DNA of 64,000 bases, taken from contig NZ_BAZR01000024.1 of NCBI RefSeq assembly GCF_001315105.1, forward strand, positions 1 to 64,000. The letters are read 5' to 3'. The translations under genes and the position numbers were made by a program. Position 1 is the stretch's first letter. The number at the start of each line of letters is the position of its first letter. Positions 7,419 through 17,443 of the stretch are shown here, one piece after another. This stretch comes from Paenibacillus sp. JCM 10914. GTDB taxonomy: Bacteria > Bacillota > Bacilli > Paenibacillales > Paenibacillaceae. Below the pieces are notes generated by a model. That model was not told where the DNA came from and ran no database searches. It saw only the letters and a program-made list of their open reading frames with translations.

Positions 7419-9782
7419 TTACTCATGTGTATGCTTCTCACGGTATTGTCCAGGCGTGAGGCCTTCGTGTTTTTTGAACGTGCGGTTGTAATAAGCGGGC
7501 TGATAGCCGACCTGTGCGGCGATTTCGCTAATTTTCAAATGCGTGCCGACAAGCAATTCCTTTGACCTGTTTAATCGTAAACGGGTTAAATAATCAATGA
7601 AGTTAACGCCGGCAAACTGCCTGAAGCTGACGCTAAGCTTCTGCGGGTAAGTGCCGAACCGTTCGGCGCAGTCCTCCAGCGACAGATCCTGCATGTAATG
7701 CTCCTGCATGAGAGCGATCACTTTCTCAACCGTCCGTTTGATCTCCATATCCTTATGCGACTGCATTTCCTCCATAAATGGCGCCAATACGGAGGCGTTG
7801 AACCAGTTCAGCATGGCAGAGGGCTCGCGGAGCTGCAGCAACTGCTCGTACAGATTAATCCCTTTGTATAAGCGCTGAGGATTACTGCCCATCTGAATTA
7901 TCGTAAAAAGAACGTTGCCCAGCAATTGCAGCATCCCCTGCTGAATGGCGTAAGCATTGGACGATTTGGCGCGCAAAGCGTCCATGAAAGCCTCGGCATG
8001 CTGGGCGGCTTGCTCCTCCATACCTGATTGGAGCGCCTGGAGAAGCATGTTTCCTTGAAGGAAAGGATAGGTTGAAGCGGGCTCGCCTGCCGGCGCTGCT
8101 GCCTCTGTATCGATTACCGAATTGCCGGCTTCGCTTCCCCGGTGGCGTATCGCTTGGCGGGTATCCTCCAGCATAATGGATAACAGCTTCACGGAGTTCG
8201 TCACCCGGCTGACGCCAACGGTTGTTTGGAGCTTCAGATATGTCTGCAAAGGCGCGATCAGCGTCCCGCCGAATGCCGAGACGGATGCTTTGATCTGCTC
8301 CTTGGACAGCTCGGCAGAATGGGTGAACAGCGCCCCGATCGTCAGGTCTTGAAAATTAATGACATGTGCATGCAGGGGCAGCGAAGAGTGTCCGGAGCGC
8401 TGCTGCTTCTGAAGCATCTCCTCCATAATGTTGGCTGCCGCGAACGTAAGGAGCCGGTCGTCACCGCTCATCAAATTGCCATATTGATTGGCAAAGCCGC
8501 TGAGCTCCACCAGCAGCATGGAATAGCAGACGTTGTCCGTCGGCAGCTCATATTGTTCGAATTGCTCGCGGATCCGGTAGTCGGGCAAAGTATTCAGATG
8601 CCCCTGCACGAGTTGCATTACGAATCCGTCCCGCAGGGCGGGCATTGCCTTCTCCAGCTTGAATTTCATATCCGTCCTTTCCCGGAGCAGATAGTTCCAT
8701 CTAGACTCGATAAACTGCACCTCATTTCTTCTTGGTGCATCGGCGGCGGATGCGGGCTGATCATGTCCAAATACTCTGGTCAAATGGAGCAAAGGCCGGT
8801 AAAGCTGCTTCGATGCAAGCCATGACAAAATAAAGGCAATGACCAGTCCCAGTATTCCGGCGAATAAAGGCAGCTTGAATATCCGCTCTACCGGCTTGAT
8901 CAGATGAGATAGCGGCGTTGCGCATACGTAGAGCCAGCCTGTGCTTTTCAGATGACCATAGGTTACGACGTACACTTCCCGGTCCGAAGAGTAGGAGAAG
9001 GAACCAGAGCTCTTCCCGCTGTTCTGTACGGCAGCGAGAATGGCATCATTCAGCTTGGACTTTTCATCATCGGCTCCAGCCGGGTACGCTGCGCTAGTAA
9101 CCAGATAATCTTGATCCGGGTTAAAAATGAATGCGCTTCCTTTTTCCGGTGGACTAAGCTGCTCCACTAAGGAGGCAAGCTCCCCCTTGTTAAGGCCGAC
9201 AATAATCGCACCGTAGGCGGGGTCGCTTAATACAGTAACTTTTTGTACCAGCGATAAGCTTAGCGTGTCATCGGTGCGGTTTTCTGTATTATCCAGCCGG
9301 TCTGTCCAAAAAATCATCTGCTGCTGTTCCAGCAGCGGAAGAAAGCGAGCTTCGAACAGCTCTTGCGGAAGCGGGCGGCTCCCATCCTCTCCATCGATAA
9401 GAAGCGGCTTGTCGCCTCCAAGTAGCAAGGAGACTTGGCTAATGAGCGGGTCGGATTGCTTCATGACGACCAACTGATTAAATAAATCAAGCGTATAGCG
9501 CACATCTTGCCCGATGGAGTGGCCCGGAAGCTCCATAATGAGCGGATTGTATGCCCATTGATTGACCGTCATTTTCAATTGAGTGAGCTGAGCATCCATC
9601 CTCTCTGATACTTGCGCATACTGAAGCTCCTGGGTGCGGCCGACCTCCCGTTCAATTTCGCGAATCCCCGTGTAATAGGTTAGGATAGCGAGCGAAATTA
9701 ATGGGATGCTTGAGATGAGCAGCGTAATGATTAAGCTTTTGTGGAAGAAGCTGACGTTGTTTCGGGGCCTGCCATTTTTCAT
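7419..9782 (-). CDS. Membrane-bound AraC-family regulator with extracytoplasmic sensor (YesN-like)
   Basis: 787 residues from the ATG at 9782, which has gaaaggg about 10 nt upstream. A first membrane span lies near residues 13-36 and a second near 290-312 (FAGILGLVIAFILSWLAS). Between them is a Cache-like extracytoplasmic sensor. After the second span come an elongated linker, a region similar to the cytoplasmic parts of other Paenibacillus one-component AraC sensors, and a C-terminal double HTH (LSLEDCAERFGTYPQKLSVS and ISEIAAQVGYQPAYYNRTFK). It is first in the operon with the sugar permeases and binding protein, so it likely senses a sugar ligand outside the cell and activates the importer. 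Confidence 0.88.
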   Translation of the reverse strand: MKNGRPRNNVSFFHKSLIITLLISSIPLISLAILTYYTGIREIEREVGRTQELQYAQVSERMDAQLTQLKMTVNQWAYNPLIMELPGHSIGQDVRYTLDLFNQLVVMKQSDPLISQVSLLLGGDKPLLIDGEDGSRPLPQELFEARFLPLLEQQQMIFWTDRLDNTENRTDDTLSLSLVQKVTVLSDPAYGAIIVGLNKGELASLVEQLSPPEKGSAFIFNPDQDYLVTSAAYPAGADDEKSKLNDAILAAVQNSGKSSGSFSYSSDREVYVVTYGHLKSTGWLYVCATPLSHLIKPVERIFKLPLFAGILGLVIAFILSWLASKQLYRPLLHLTRVFGHDQPASAADAPRRNEVQFIESRWNYLLRERTDMKFKLEKAMPALRDGFVMQLVQGHLNTLPDYRIREQFEQYELPTDNVCYSMLLVELSGFANQYGNLMSGDDRLLTFAAANIMEEMLQKQQRSGHSSLPLHAHVINFQDLTIGALFTHSAELSKEQIKASVSAFGGTLIAPLQTYLKLQTTVGVSRVTNSVKLLSIMLEDTRQAIRHRGSEAGNSVIDTEAAAPAGEPASTYPFLQGNMLLQALQSGMEEQAAQHAEAFMDALRAKSSNAYAIQQGMLQLLGNVLFTIIQMGSNPQRLYKGINLYEQLLQLREPSAMLNWFNASVLAPFMEEMQSHKDMEIKRTVEKVIALMQEHYMQDLSLEDCAERFGTYPQKLSVSFRQFAGVNFIDYLTRLRLNRSKELLVGTHLKISEIAAQVGYQPAYYNRTFKKHEGLTPGQYREKHTHE

Positions 9783-10042
9783 TCGATCGAATCCCTTTCT
9801 CCGTCTGCATACCCTCACTATAGGAGGGCGTATCCTTGCAGACAATTGGACATTTTTATAGTGACGCGTTTATCGCATTGGATATTTTTCGCATGAATCG
9901 TTGCACTTTTTTAGCTGCTAGCCGCAAAGCAAGGCGTACCGCTTCATTTTACATGGAAGCAGCGTTTTGACACAGGGGCTGGAGTCTTTTTCCCGAGACA
10001 TTCTAGTATGGGAATACACGTAAGGAAGAGGAGGGACAAGCT

Positions 10043-10507
10043 GTGAATGAAACGAACAAGTGATGCTGGGGCATCGCTCCATCCGTAAATTTAAGTAGTC
10101 ACCGGTCTCTAGGGAGCAGTTGGATGCCATCATAGAGGCGGCGCAGCATGCGTCCACGTCCAGAAATATGCAGGCTTATACCGTTATTCGCATTACCGAT
10201 GCCGGGCTGAGGGAACAGCTTGCTGCGCTGGCGGGCAATCAGGCGTATGTGTCGCCATGCCCGGAGTTTTTGGTATGGTGCGCTGATTTGCACCGGTATG
10301 AACGGGCGGCGGCGAGGGCGCTTTTCGGAAGGCGAGGAGCACCGCAGCACGACGGAAAACTTCATCGTCGCGACGGTCGACACCGCACTGGCCGCGCAAA
10401 ATGCTGCCGTTGCCGCCGAATCGCTAGGTCTCGGCATCGTCTATATCGGCGGCTTGCGCAACGATCCCGGGCAAGTATTGGTCTTTATGAGGTGTTTGTG
10501 TAATTAA
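10043..10507 (+). pseudogene. nfrA: Decayed NfrA-like NAD(P)H flavin/nitroreductase
   Basis: A GTG at 10043 with a gaggaggg site starts a frame that breaks at once. One base lower the reading is MLGHRSIRKFK, then TAG, then SPVSREQLDAIIEAAQHAST and GNQAYVSPCPEFLVWCADLH. Near 10310 the frame shifts again to EHRSTTENFIVATVDTALAA and SLGLGIVYIGGLRNDPGQ, then it ends in unrelated residues. These motifs are those of oxygen-insensitive NfrA-type reductases (about 250 residues). The last third is missing. Two frameshifts, one nonsense codon and a truncation make this a pseudogene. Confidence 0.8.
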
Positions 10508-10641
10508 ACGGATGAATCATCTGGTTAATTTTTTTCATCGGGAAATTACACAATTCCGCCCGCTTTTATTGTATGATGTTAGGAAGGCGTTACGTCCTAA
10601 AGATAAACTGTTGAAATGGTTTGAGATGGGAGGAGTAGGCA

Positions 10642-13428
10642 TTGACTGAACTTACAGCAACCGCAAAGAGCAATTCTAACAATCTGCTGCGGCGAGATGT
10701 ACGGTTCCTTGGCAATATTCTAGGAGAAGTTCTTGTCCATCAAAGTGGCAACGAGCTATTAGATATAGTTGAGAAAATTCGTGAGACAAGTAAGTCGTTA
10801 CGATCCGTATTTTTGCCAGAGTTATATGCAGATTTCAAGAGGATCATCAGCACCTTGGATCCTGACATTCGACATCAGGTGATTCGCGCATTTGCCATTT
10901 ACTTTCAATTGGTTAATATCGCTGAACAGAATCATCGAATTCGCCGTAAACGTGATTATGAACGTTCCGCGGGTGACGGTGTTCAACCCGGCTCCATTGA
11001 AAGCGCGATCCAGGATTTGAAAGAGCGTAATATTCCGCTTGAAGAAGTTCAAGATATTCTCGAGAGTATGTCTCTGGAGCTTGTCATGACAGCTCACCCA
11101 ACAGAGGCTATGCGTCGAGCGATACTGGATATTCATAAACGGATCGCAGACGATGTAATGCAGCTAGACAACCCCACATTAACGTTCCGTGAGCGAGAAC
11201 AGCTGCGAGAGAAGCTGCTAAATGAAGTCATTACATTGTGGCAAACGGACGAGCTGCGTGATCGCAAGCCAACTGTACTCGATGAAGTCAGAAATGGCAT
11301 GTATTACTTCCATGAGACACTCTTTCACATCCTGCCTGAGGTTTATCAGGAACTGGAGCGGTGCTTGGGTAAGTATTATCCGGATCACCATTGGCATGTT
11401 CCTACTTATCTACGGTTTGGATCATGGATTGGTGGAGACCGCGACGGGAATCCATCGGTAACAGCGGACGTAACATGGAGAACGTTAGAAATGCAGCGCA
11501 AGTTGGCTATTCGCGAATATCAACGGATTCTGAGAGAGTTCATGAAGTATCTGAGCTTCAGCTCTTCGATTGTGAATGTATCCGATGAATTGATTCAATC
11601 CATTGAGGCGGATCGCAGTCAGGTTACGTTGAAGAAGACAGACATTTGGCATAATGAGAAGGAACCTTACCGGATAAAGCTAGTCTATATGCTGGCGAAA
11701 ATGAGCCATATACTTAACGAGAACATGACAGGTGGAGAGCGTTACGCTTCGCCGGATGAATTCATTGAGGATCTGAACATCATCGATCGCAGTCTGCGTT
11801 TTCACTATGCTGACTACGTAGCTGACACATATGTGCAGAAGCTTATTCGTCAGGCAGAATTATTCGGCTTCCATACAGCGACACTGGATATCAGACAACA
11901 TAGCCAAGAACATGAGAACGCTATGAGTGAGGTCTTGAGCAAGATGAATGTAACTCAAGACTACGCAGGCTTAAGCGAGGACGAGAAGATTGATCTGCTT
12001 CACGGGTTGTTGAATGATCCACGTCCCTTGACTACACCATATCAAGAGTATAGTGATAGTACGCAGGAATGTCTGGATGTATACAGAACGGTATACCGAG
12101 CACAACAGGAATTCGGTGCAAAGTGTATCTCTAGCTATCTAATCAGTATGTCAGAAGGTGCCAGTGATATTCTTGAGGTGATGGTATTTGCCAAAGAAGC
12201 AGGCTTGTTCCGCAAGGATAATGACGGTACGGTCATCTCTACACTTCAAGCAGCGCCTTTGTTTGAGACGATTGAGGATCTGCATGCCGCGCCGGACATT
12301 ATGCGCAAGCTATTCAGTCTTCCGATCTATCGCGAGGCTGTGAGTGCGATGAATGATCTGCAAGAGATTATGCTTGGTTACTCGGACAGCAACAAGGACG
12401 GCGGAGCGATTACAGCTAACTGGGAGCTTCAGGTGGCACTCAAGAATATTACCGAAGCAGGTAATGAACATCAAATCAAACTGAAATATTTCCACGGTCG
12501 AGGCGGTTCGCTCGGTCGAGGCGGAATGCCTCTCAACCGCAGCATTCTGGCTCAACCTGCCTCCACTATTGCTGGTGGTATCAAAATAACGGAACAAGGC
12601 GAAGTCATTTCCTCTCGTTATTCGTTAAAAGGAATCGCTTATCGCAGCTTGGAGCAAGCGACATCCGCTCTCATTACGGCTCAGATTAATGCTCGCTATC
12701 CCGTAGAAGAGTCCATCGGGAAGGAGTGGGAGGATATCGCCTCTAACATCTCGGCAGAGTCACAGAAGAAGTATCAGGATCTTATCTTCCGTGATCCGGA
12801 CTTCCTAAGCTTCTTCAAAGAATCAACCCCTCTTCCGGAGGTCGGAGAGCTAAATATCGGTTCACGTCCTTCCAAACGGAAGAATAGTGATCGTTTTGAG
12901 GATCTCAGAGCTATCCCGTGGGTGTTTGCATGGACTCAGAGCCGTTATCTGCTGCCAGCTTGGTATGCGTCTGGTACGGGCTTACAGAGCTTCTACCAAG
13001 GCAATGAGGAGAATCTGAAGGTTCTGCAGAAGATGTACACGAGCTATCCATTCTTCACTTCGCTGATTGACACGCTTCAGATGGCATTGGCGAAGGCGGA
13101 TCTGATCATTGCCAAGGAGTATTCCTTGATGACGAAGGATGAAACGGTTCGGGAGCGAATCTTTGGATTAATCGAGAATGAGTTTAATCTAACCAAGGAA
13201 TTGGTTCTCAAAATCACTGGCCAACAGGAGATTCTTGACAACCAACCGGTTCTACAAGAATCGATTCGTCTGCGGAATCCATATGTTGATCCGCTGAGTT
13301 ATCTCCAAGTTCAATTGTTGATTGAACTTCGCGAGATAAGAGACGAAGAGCAGGATAATCCGGAACTGCTCCGAGAAGTATTGTTGACGATCAACGGCAT
13401 TGCGGCAGGCCTGAGGAATACAGGCTGA
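10642..13428 (+). CDS. ppc: Phosphoenolpyruvate carboxylase
   Basis: 928 residues, full length for the family. It carboxylates PEP to oxaloacetate to refill the TCA cycle. Family motifs are present: VMTAHPTEAMRR with the catalytic His (near residue 152), GGDRDGNPSVT, MLGYSDSNKDGG, and the glycine-rich FHGRGGSLGRGG loop near residue 618. The start is TTG at 10642, with ggaggag at 10629-10635. The upstream neighbour is a dead gene and a terminator follows, so it is monocistronic. Confidence 0.97.
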   Translation: MTELTATAKSNSNNLLRRDVRFLGNILGEVLVHQSGNELLDIVEKIRETSKSLRSVFLPELYADFKRIISTLDPDIRHQVIRAFAIYFQLVNIAEQNHRIRRKRDYERSAGDGVQPGSIESAIQDLKERNIPLEEVQDILESMSLELVMTAHPTEAMRRAILDIHKRIADDVMQLDNPTLTFREREQLREKLLNEVITLWQTDELRDRKPTVLDEVRNGMYYFHETLFHILPEVYQELERCLGKYYPDHHWHVPTYLRFGSWIGGDRDGNPSVTADVTWRTLEMQRKLAIREYQRILREFMKYLSFSSSIVNVSDELIQSIEADRSQVTLKKTDIWHNEKEPYRIKLVYMLAKMSHILNENMTGGERYASPDEFIEDLNIIDRSLRFHYADYVADTYVQKLIRQAELFGFHTATLDIRQHSQEHENAMSEVLSKMNVTQDYAGLSEDEKIDLLHGLLNDPRPLTTPYQEYSDSTQECLDVYRTVYRAQQEFGAKCISSYLISMSEGASDILEVMVFAKEAGLFRKDNDGTVISTLQAAPLFETIEDLHAAPDIMRKLFSLPIYREAVSAMNDLQEIMLGYSDSNKDGGAITANWELQVALKNITEAGNEHQIKLKYFHGRGGSLGRGGMPLNRSILAQPASTIAGGIKITEQGEVISSRYSLKGIAYRSLEQATSALITAQINARYPVEESIGKEWEDIASNISAESQKKYQDLIFRDPDFLSFFKESTPLPEVGELNIGSRPSKRKNSDRFEDLRAIPWVFAWTQSRYLLPAWYASGTGLQSFYQGNEENLKVLQKMYTSYPFFTSLIDTLQMALAKADLIIAKEYSLMTKDETVRERIFGLIENEFNLTKELVLKITGQQEILDNQPVLQESIRLRNPYVDPLSYLQVQLLIELREIRDEEQDNPELLREVLLTINGIAAGLRNTG

Positions 13429-13472
13429 TATCCGGCTCAAACACCGTAATTGTATCAAAAGGGATTAAATGA

Positions 13473-13501
13473 AGAGACTCCCTGGGCGGAGTCTCTTTTT
13501 G
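13473..13501 (+). terminator. Terminator after ppc
   Basis: Perfect 9-bp stem agagactcc/ggagtctct with a 6-nt loop, followed by a T tract. Confidence 0.9.
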
Positions 13502-13613
13502 TTCTTATAAGGGATGTTTGTACGTAATAATTGTTGATTTTTAGAAACAGTTGAATTAACATTTTAATGATGCTTATTTTTGACGTTACCCATCAGACCA
13601 TTCTGGGGGAATT

Positions 13614-14183
13614 ATGGTGGACAATTTGGATGTAAGATTGGCGAAGCTGGCCCGAAGAGGGGACCAAAGAGCTTTTGCCGAAATCGTAGAACTGTATAAA
13701 GATAAGATTTTTCATCTGGCTTACCGGATGCTGAATAACCGCCATGAAGCCGAGGATGTCGTACAAGAGACTTTTTTGCGAGTATATAAGAATCTTGATC
13801 GATATGACGAGAATCAGAAATTCTCGACTTGGATATATCGGATCGGTACCAATCTTAGCATTGATCGGCTGCGTAAACGCAAGCCTTCTTTCTCGCTGGA
13901 CGCAGAACTTCATGACAGCGACGGATTGGACGGCTATTCATTGATTCCTGGGGACAACCGCACACCGGAGAGTGAAATGCTCCTCTCTGAAACACAACGT
14001 ATTATTCATCAAGCCATTGACGGACTCCCTGCCAAGTATAAAACCATTATGATTCTAAGATATATTCAGGACCTATCACTTCAGGAAATTAGTGAAATAA
14101 TGGACTTGCCTGTCACGACCATTAAAACAAGGGTTCACCGAGGGCGTGAATTTTTGCGCAAGAAATTGGAATATAAGCTGTAA
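13614..14183 (+). CDS. sigW: ECF RNA polymerase sigma factor SigW
   Basis: 189 residues. Sigma region 2 reads YRMLNNRHEAEDVVQETFLR near residues 39-58 and FSTWIYRIGTNLSIDRLRKR. Region 4 reads YIQDLSLQEISEIMDLPVTT near the C terminus. It directs the cell-envelope stress response. It is followed by its anti-sigma gene and then the c-di-AMP/GlmM genes, the gene order known for sigW in Bacillus and Paenibacillus. No SigW-type promoter was found upstream of the gene itself; one lies between it and rsiW. Confidence 0.95.
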   Translation: MVDNLDVRLAKLARRGDQRAFAEIVELYKDKIFHLAYRMLNNRHEAEDVVQETFLRVYKNLDRYDENQKFSTWIYRIGTNLSIDRLRKRKPSFSLDAELHDSDGLDGYSLIPGDNRTPESEMLLSETQRIIHQAIDGLPAKYKTIMILRYIQDLSLQEISEIMDLPVTTIKTRVHRGREFLRKKLEYKL

Positions 14184-14211
14184 ACTTTATTTTTTTATTT
14201 ATCGAAAAAAA

Positions 14212-14237
14212 TGAAACATCCCTGATTCCGGGACGTA
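14212..14237 (+). promoter_or_regulatory. SigW-type promoter between sigW and rsiW
   Basis: TGAAAC at 14212-14217, a 16-bp spacer and CGTA at 14234-14237 match the ECF SigW consensus. It points towards rsiW, 77 bp upstream of the chosen rsiW start. Confidence 0.6.
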
Positions 14238-14313
14238 TGAAGAAGAAGCAAGTCTTATGCCCCTTCGGGGGATAGACCCAGCAAAGAGATTTAATGAAAG
14301 GATTGGCTCACAA

Positions 14314-14928
14314 ATGGAATGCAAATTAGCCGTCTCTTTGATGCATGATTATCTGGATAATGACTTGTCCGAACCACAGCAGTTGGAATTACAGGAGCAT
14401 CTACGGAATTGCGCTGACTGTCGGAATAATTTTGAAAAGCTGGAGCATACCGATATGCTTCTTTTCTCCTTAACTCATCATGCAACCAAGCCCTCCGATG
14501 ATTTAACGGATCGTATAATGGGCCTGCTTCCGCAGCCCAAGAAACAACAGGTGTGGGTGACCTGGATCAAGAAACATCCTGCGCTTACGGCTGCCGCTGT
14601 GTTCATGGTGGTTATGCTGTTCAGCACCCTAAGCTTCTGGAGCCAGGGGAATCAACTGGTTGTTAAAAGCGATGAATTTGAGAAGCTGGTGATTGAGGGA
14701 GATACGGTTATTATTCCTCCGGATCAAGTTATCACAGGTGATATTACCATCGAGAATGGTAAAGCTAAAGTATATGGCCAAGTGAACGGAAATTTAACGG
14801 TCATTGATGGAGAGCTGTTCCAGGCTTCCACAGCACATATTGCCGGTCAAGTTAAAGATATCGATAAGGCCATGGATTGGATATGGTACAAGATTTCCAA
14901 TTTATTATCGGATGTCGCTTATCGCTAG
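14314..14928 (+). CDS. rsiW: Anti-sigma-W factor RsiW
   Basis: 204 residues from the ATG at 14314 (aaaggat about 11 nt upstream); a longer frame from 14257 lacks a good ribosome site. The N-terminal zinc-binding anti-sigma domain shows the HxxxCxxC motif (LQEHLRNCADCRNNF). One membrane span lies near residues 88-108 (ALTAAAVFMVVMLFSTLSFW). The outer part contains a bactofilin-like repeat (ITGDITIENGKAKVYGQVNG). It holds SigW at the membrane until cleaved by site-1/site-2 proteases. Confidence 0.93.
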   Translation: MECKLAVSLMHDYLDNDLSEPQQLELQEHLRNCADCRNNFEKLEHTDMLLFSLTHHATKPSDDLTDRIMGLLPQPKKQQVWVTWIKKHPALTAAAVFMVVMLFSTLSFWSQGNQLVVKSDEFEKLVIEGDTVIIPPDQVITGDITIENGKAKVYGQVNGNLTVIDGELFQASTAHIAGQVKDIDKAMDWIWYKISNLLSDVAYR

Positions 14929-14952
14929 GTGTATCCACACCTTACTGAACTA

Positions 14953-14989
14953 AAGCGCCTCTTTTCAGTGAAAAGACGGCGCTTCTTTT
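14953..14989 (+). terminator. Terminator after rsiW
   Basis: Near-perfect two-part hairpin: aagcgcc/ggcgctt outside, tcttttc/gaaaaga inside, a 3-nt loop, and a T-rich run after it. It separates sigW-rsiW from cdaA. Confidence 0.85.
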
Positions 14990-15128
14990 GTTCATTCTGC
15001 AGTGATTTGCTGCTTATTTCAAGGGCGCTCGCTTGCATCGGAAAGATTAACGTTATAACCTAGATAGTATAGAGTACATACTATATATATGGACAGTTCT
15101 CATTACAGGAATTGACGGGGGTTGCTTT

Positions 15129-15956
15129 ATGGAGTATTTCACGAATATGACCTGGGGTGAAACCATTAAAGATATCATCGATATCCTTATCGTTTCCTAT
15201 ATTATATATCTAATGATTCTGCTCGTTCGCGGAACGCGAGCGGTACAATTACTCAAAGGTATCTTGGTTCTCGTCGTGATCTGGGCGCTCAGTACCTGGT
15301 TTGACTTATATACGCTTAAGTGGCTGATGAATCAGATATTCACGTACGGCGTATTTGCGATATTCATTATATTCCAGCCTGAACTAAGACGTGGGCTCGA
15401 ACAGCTCGGTCGTGGGAAATTATTTGGACGCCTCTCAGACATTGACGAGGAAACCAATAAATTAATTAGCGAAACCATTAAAACGGTTAATTATTTATCA
15501 AAACGCAAAATTGGTGCGCTCATCGTGTTCGAGCGAACTACGGGACTGAATGAATATGTGGAATCCGGAATTCAAATGCGATCGATGATCAGTTCGGAAC
15601 TGTTGATCAATATTTTTATTCCCAACACGCCTCTCCATGACGGAGCGGTTATCATTCAGAACGGTCAGATTGCTGCTGCAGGATGTTATTTGCCGCTATC
15701 GGAGAATCCTTTTATTAGCAAAGAGCTCGGAACGAGACACCGTGCTGCAATCGGGATCAGTGAAGTGGGAGACGCCATATCTGTCGTTGTATCCGAGGAG
15801 ACCGGACAAGTATCGCTGGCTCTTAATGGACAAGTCGTCCGTGATATTAAAGAGGAGTCATTGATTTCCAAGTTATATGAGGAGCTACGTCCTGCCGCAT
15901 CCATCAAGGAAAAACGCGCGTTTTTCTGGAAACGGAAGGGGAAAGACAATGGATAA
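15129..15956 (+). CDS. cdaA: Diadenylate cyclase CdaA
   Basis: 275 residues. Three membrane spans occupy the first 95 residues, followed by the DAC domain. The catalytic DGA (LHDGAVII, near residue 171) and RHR (GTRHRAAIG, near residue 203) motifs are intact. It joins two ATP into c-di-AMP, controlling potassium and cell-wall homeostasis. Its stop overlaps the start of cdaR by 8 nt, and glmM follows, matching the known CdaA-CdaR-GlmM complex. Confidence 0.97.
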   Translation: MEYFTNMTWGETIKDIIDILIVSYIIYLMILLVRGTRAVQLLKGILVLVVIWALSTWFDLYTLKWLMNQIFTYGVFAIFIIFQPELRRGLEQLGRGKLFGRLSDIDEETNKLISETIKTVNYLSKRKIGALIVFERTTGLNEYVESGIQMRSMISSELLINIFIPNTPLHDGAVIIQNGQIAAAGCYLPLSENPFISKELGTRHRAAIGISEVGDAISVVVSEETGQVSLALNGQVVRDIKEESLISKLYEELRPAASIKEKRAFFWKRKGKDNG

Positions 15957-17400
15957 GTGGATTAAGAACAACACGGCGAGTAAATTGATTGCCTTGGCTG
16001 TCAGTATTCTATTATGGGCCATTGTCCATATGGACAGCGGGGTGCCGACACCGCCAACGACGGTGTATGATACGAGGATCATTGAAGGGATTATGATACA
16101 GCCACAAGGATTTGACGATAGCGAATATGCGTTGACTGGTATTGATAATGATCGTGCCAATATTGAGGTTCGCGGAAAAAAATCAAATATTATGTTTTTG
16201 ACAAACGAATATAAAGTCAGGCTAGACCTCAGTAGTGTCAAAGGACCAGGGACACATACACTTCCGCTTGCGGCTTCCGTACCTAATGGGGTTGAACTCA
16301 TCTCGATGGAACCTTCGACGGTTACCGTAACCGTTGAAGAACGAGTCTCCGAATCCGTGACGGTAAGTATTGGTACGAAAGGCGAGCCTGCCGAGAATTA
16401 TCGGGCTGGAACACCCGTGCTGATCGACCCAAGGCAAGTGACAGTCACACTGCCGGAATCCTCGATGGAAAGATTAGGACAGGTCAAAGGGAATGTCGAA
16501 TTAAACGGAGCAAAAGAGAATATAACGGAGAAACGAGTCAAGCTTGTCGCATATGATAAAGAAGGTGTAGTGATGGAAGATGCGGTGATCGAGCCCGCGG
16601 CTGTAGCCGTTGAAGTACCGATAGAGCCTGCTTTCGTAACGCTCCCCTTAGAGATTCGTTACTCCGGTCGCCTGCCTGAAGGGCTTGTGTTATCCAAGGT
16701 GGACCAGAAAGTTAAAGAGGTAAAGCTATTTGGCAGCCCAGAAGCGCTGGCAGGAGCAGAGACCTATATGGAAGCTGAGTTTAATTTGGCAGAGGTTGGG
16801 AGCTCGGGAACAACAGTGCTAACGACCGACTTGACGCCGCCCGAAGGTTTTGAGAAAATCGAGCCTAGTTCGGTAAGCATTGAAGTTACCGCCGTTTCGC
16901 ATGGTGAACGAGTTGTTAGTGGAATACCGATAACGCTGAACGGAGTGCCCGCTGGCTTGGAAGGTACAATCACCGATCCGAAGGAGCAATCCATAGCGCT
17001 TACGCTTACAGGAGCTCCGGATCTGCTGAACAGCCTTGATCCAGCAGATATTGGAGTAGAAGCTAGTGCGGCTGGTCTTAAGGCAGGCATACATGAAATC
17101 CCACTGCAAATTACGCTGCCCAATTTCATTAACCGCGTAGATCGCGAGCGGATTATGGTCAAGGTTGAACTGAAAGATAAATCAACACCGACCATCACGG
17201 ACCCGGACAAACAGACTGACAAAAACAACGACAAAGACAAGCCTGATTCACCAGGAACCGGAACAGGTAATGATCAAGGGGAGTCTCAGACACCACCTCC
17301 TGAAGGAGAAGATCCAACGGAGCCTGGAGGCTCAGGTGACGGGGCAACGGATCCACCAGGAGACGGTGAAGGAACAGGTTCGGGAACGCCGAATCAATAG
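15949..17400 (+). CDS. cdaR: CdaA regulatory protein CdaR (YbbR domains)
   Basis: 483 residues from the ATG at 15949, which has ggaagggg just upstream and overlaps the cdaA end. One N-terminal membrane span (LIALAVSILLWAIVHM) is followed by repeated YbbR beta domains outside the cell and a Pro/Gly/Asp-rich tail of about 65 residues of low complexity. It modulates CdaA activity. The longer frame from 15877 lies inside cdaA and is unlikely. Confidence 0.94.
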   Translation: MDKWIKNNTASKLIALAVSILLWAIVHMDSGVPTPPTTVYDTRIIEGIMIQPQGFDDSEYALTGIDNDRANIEVRGKKSNIMFLTNEYKVRLDLSSVKGPGTHTLPLAASVPNGVELISMEPSTVTVTVEERVSESVTVSIGTKGEPAENYRAGTPVLIDPRQVTVTLPESSMERLGQVKGNVELNGAKENITEKRVKLVAYDKEGVVMEDAVIEPAAVAVEVPIEPAFVTLPLEIRYSGRLPEGLVLSKVDQKVKEVKLFGSPEALAGAETYMEAEFNLAEVGSSGTTVLTTDLTPPEGFEKIEPSSVSIEVTAVSHGERVVSGIPITLNGVPAGLEGTITDPKEQSIALTLTGAPDLLNSLDPADIGVEASAAGLKAGIHEIPLQITLPNFINRVDRERIMVKVELKDKSTPTITDPDKQTDKNNDKDKPDSPGTGTGNDQGESQTPPPEGEDPTEPGGSGDGATDPPGDGEGTGSGTPNQ

Positions 17401-17443
17401 GGTTTAACTAATATGGAAGTGTAGATAAAGGAGTATGCAACCT

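Noticed and set aside
15061..15095. AT-rich inverted repeat before cdaA as an operator
   Set aside because: The atagtat/atactat arms are short and in low-complexity AT sequence, and there is no matching known binding site.
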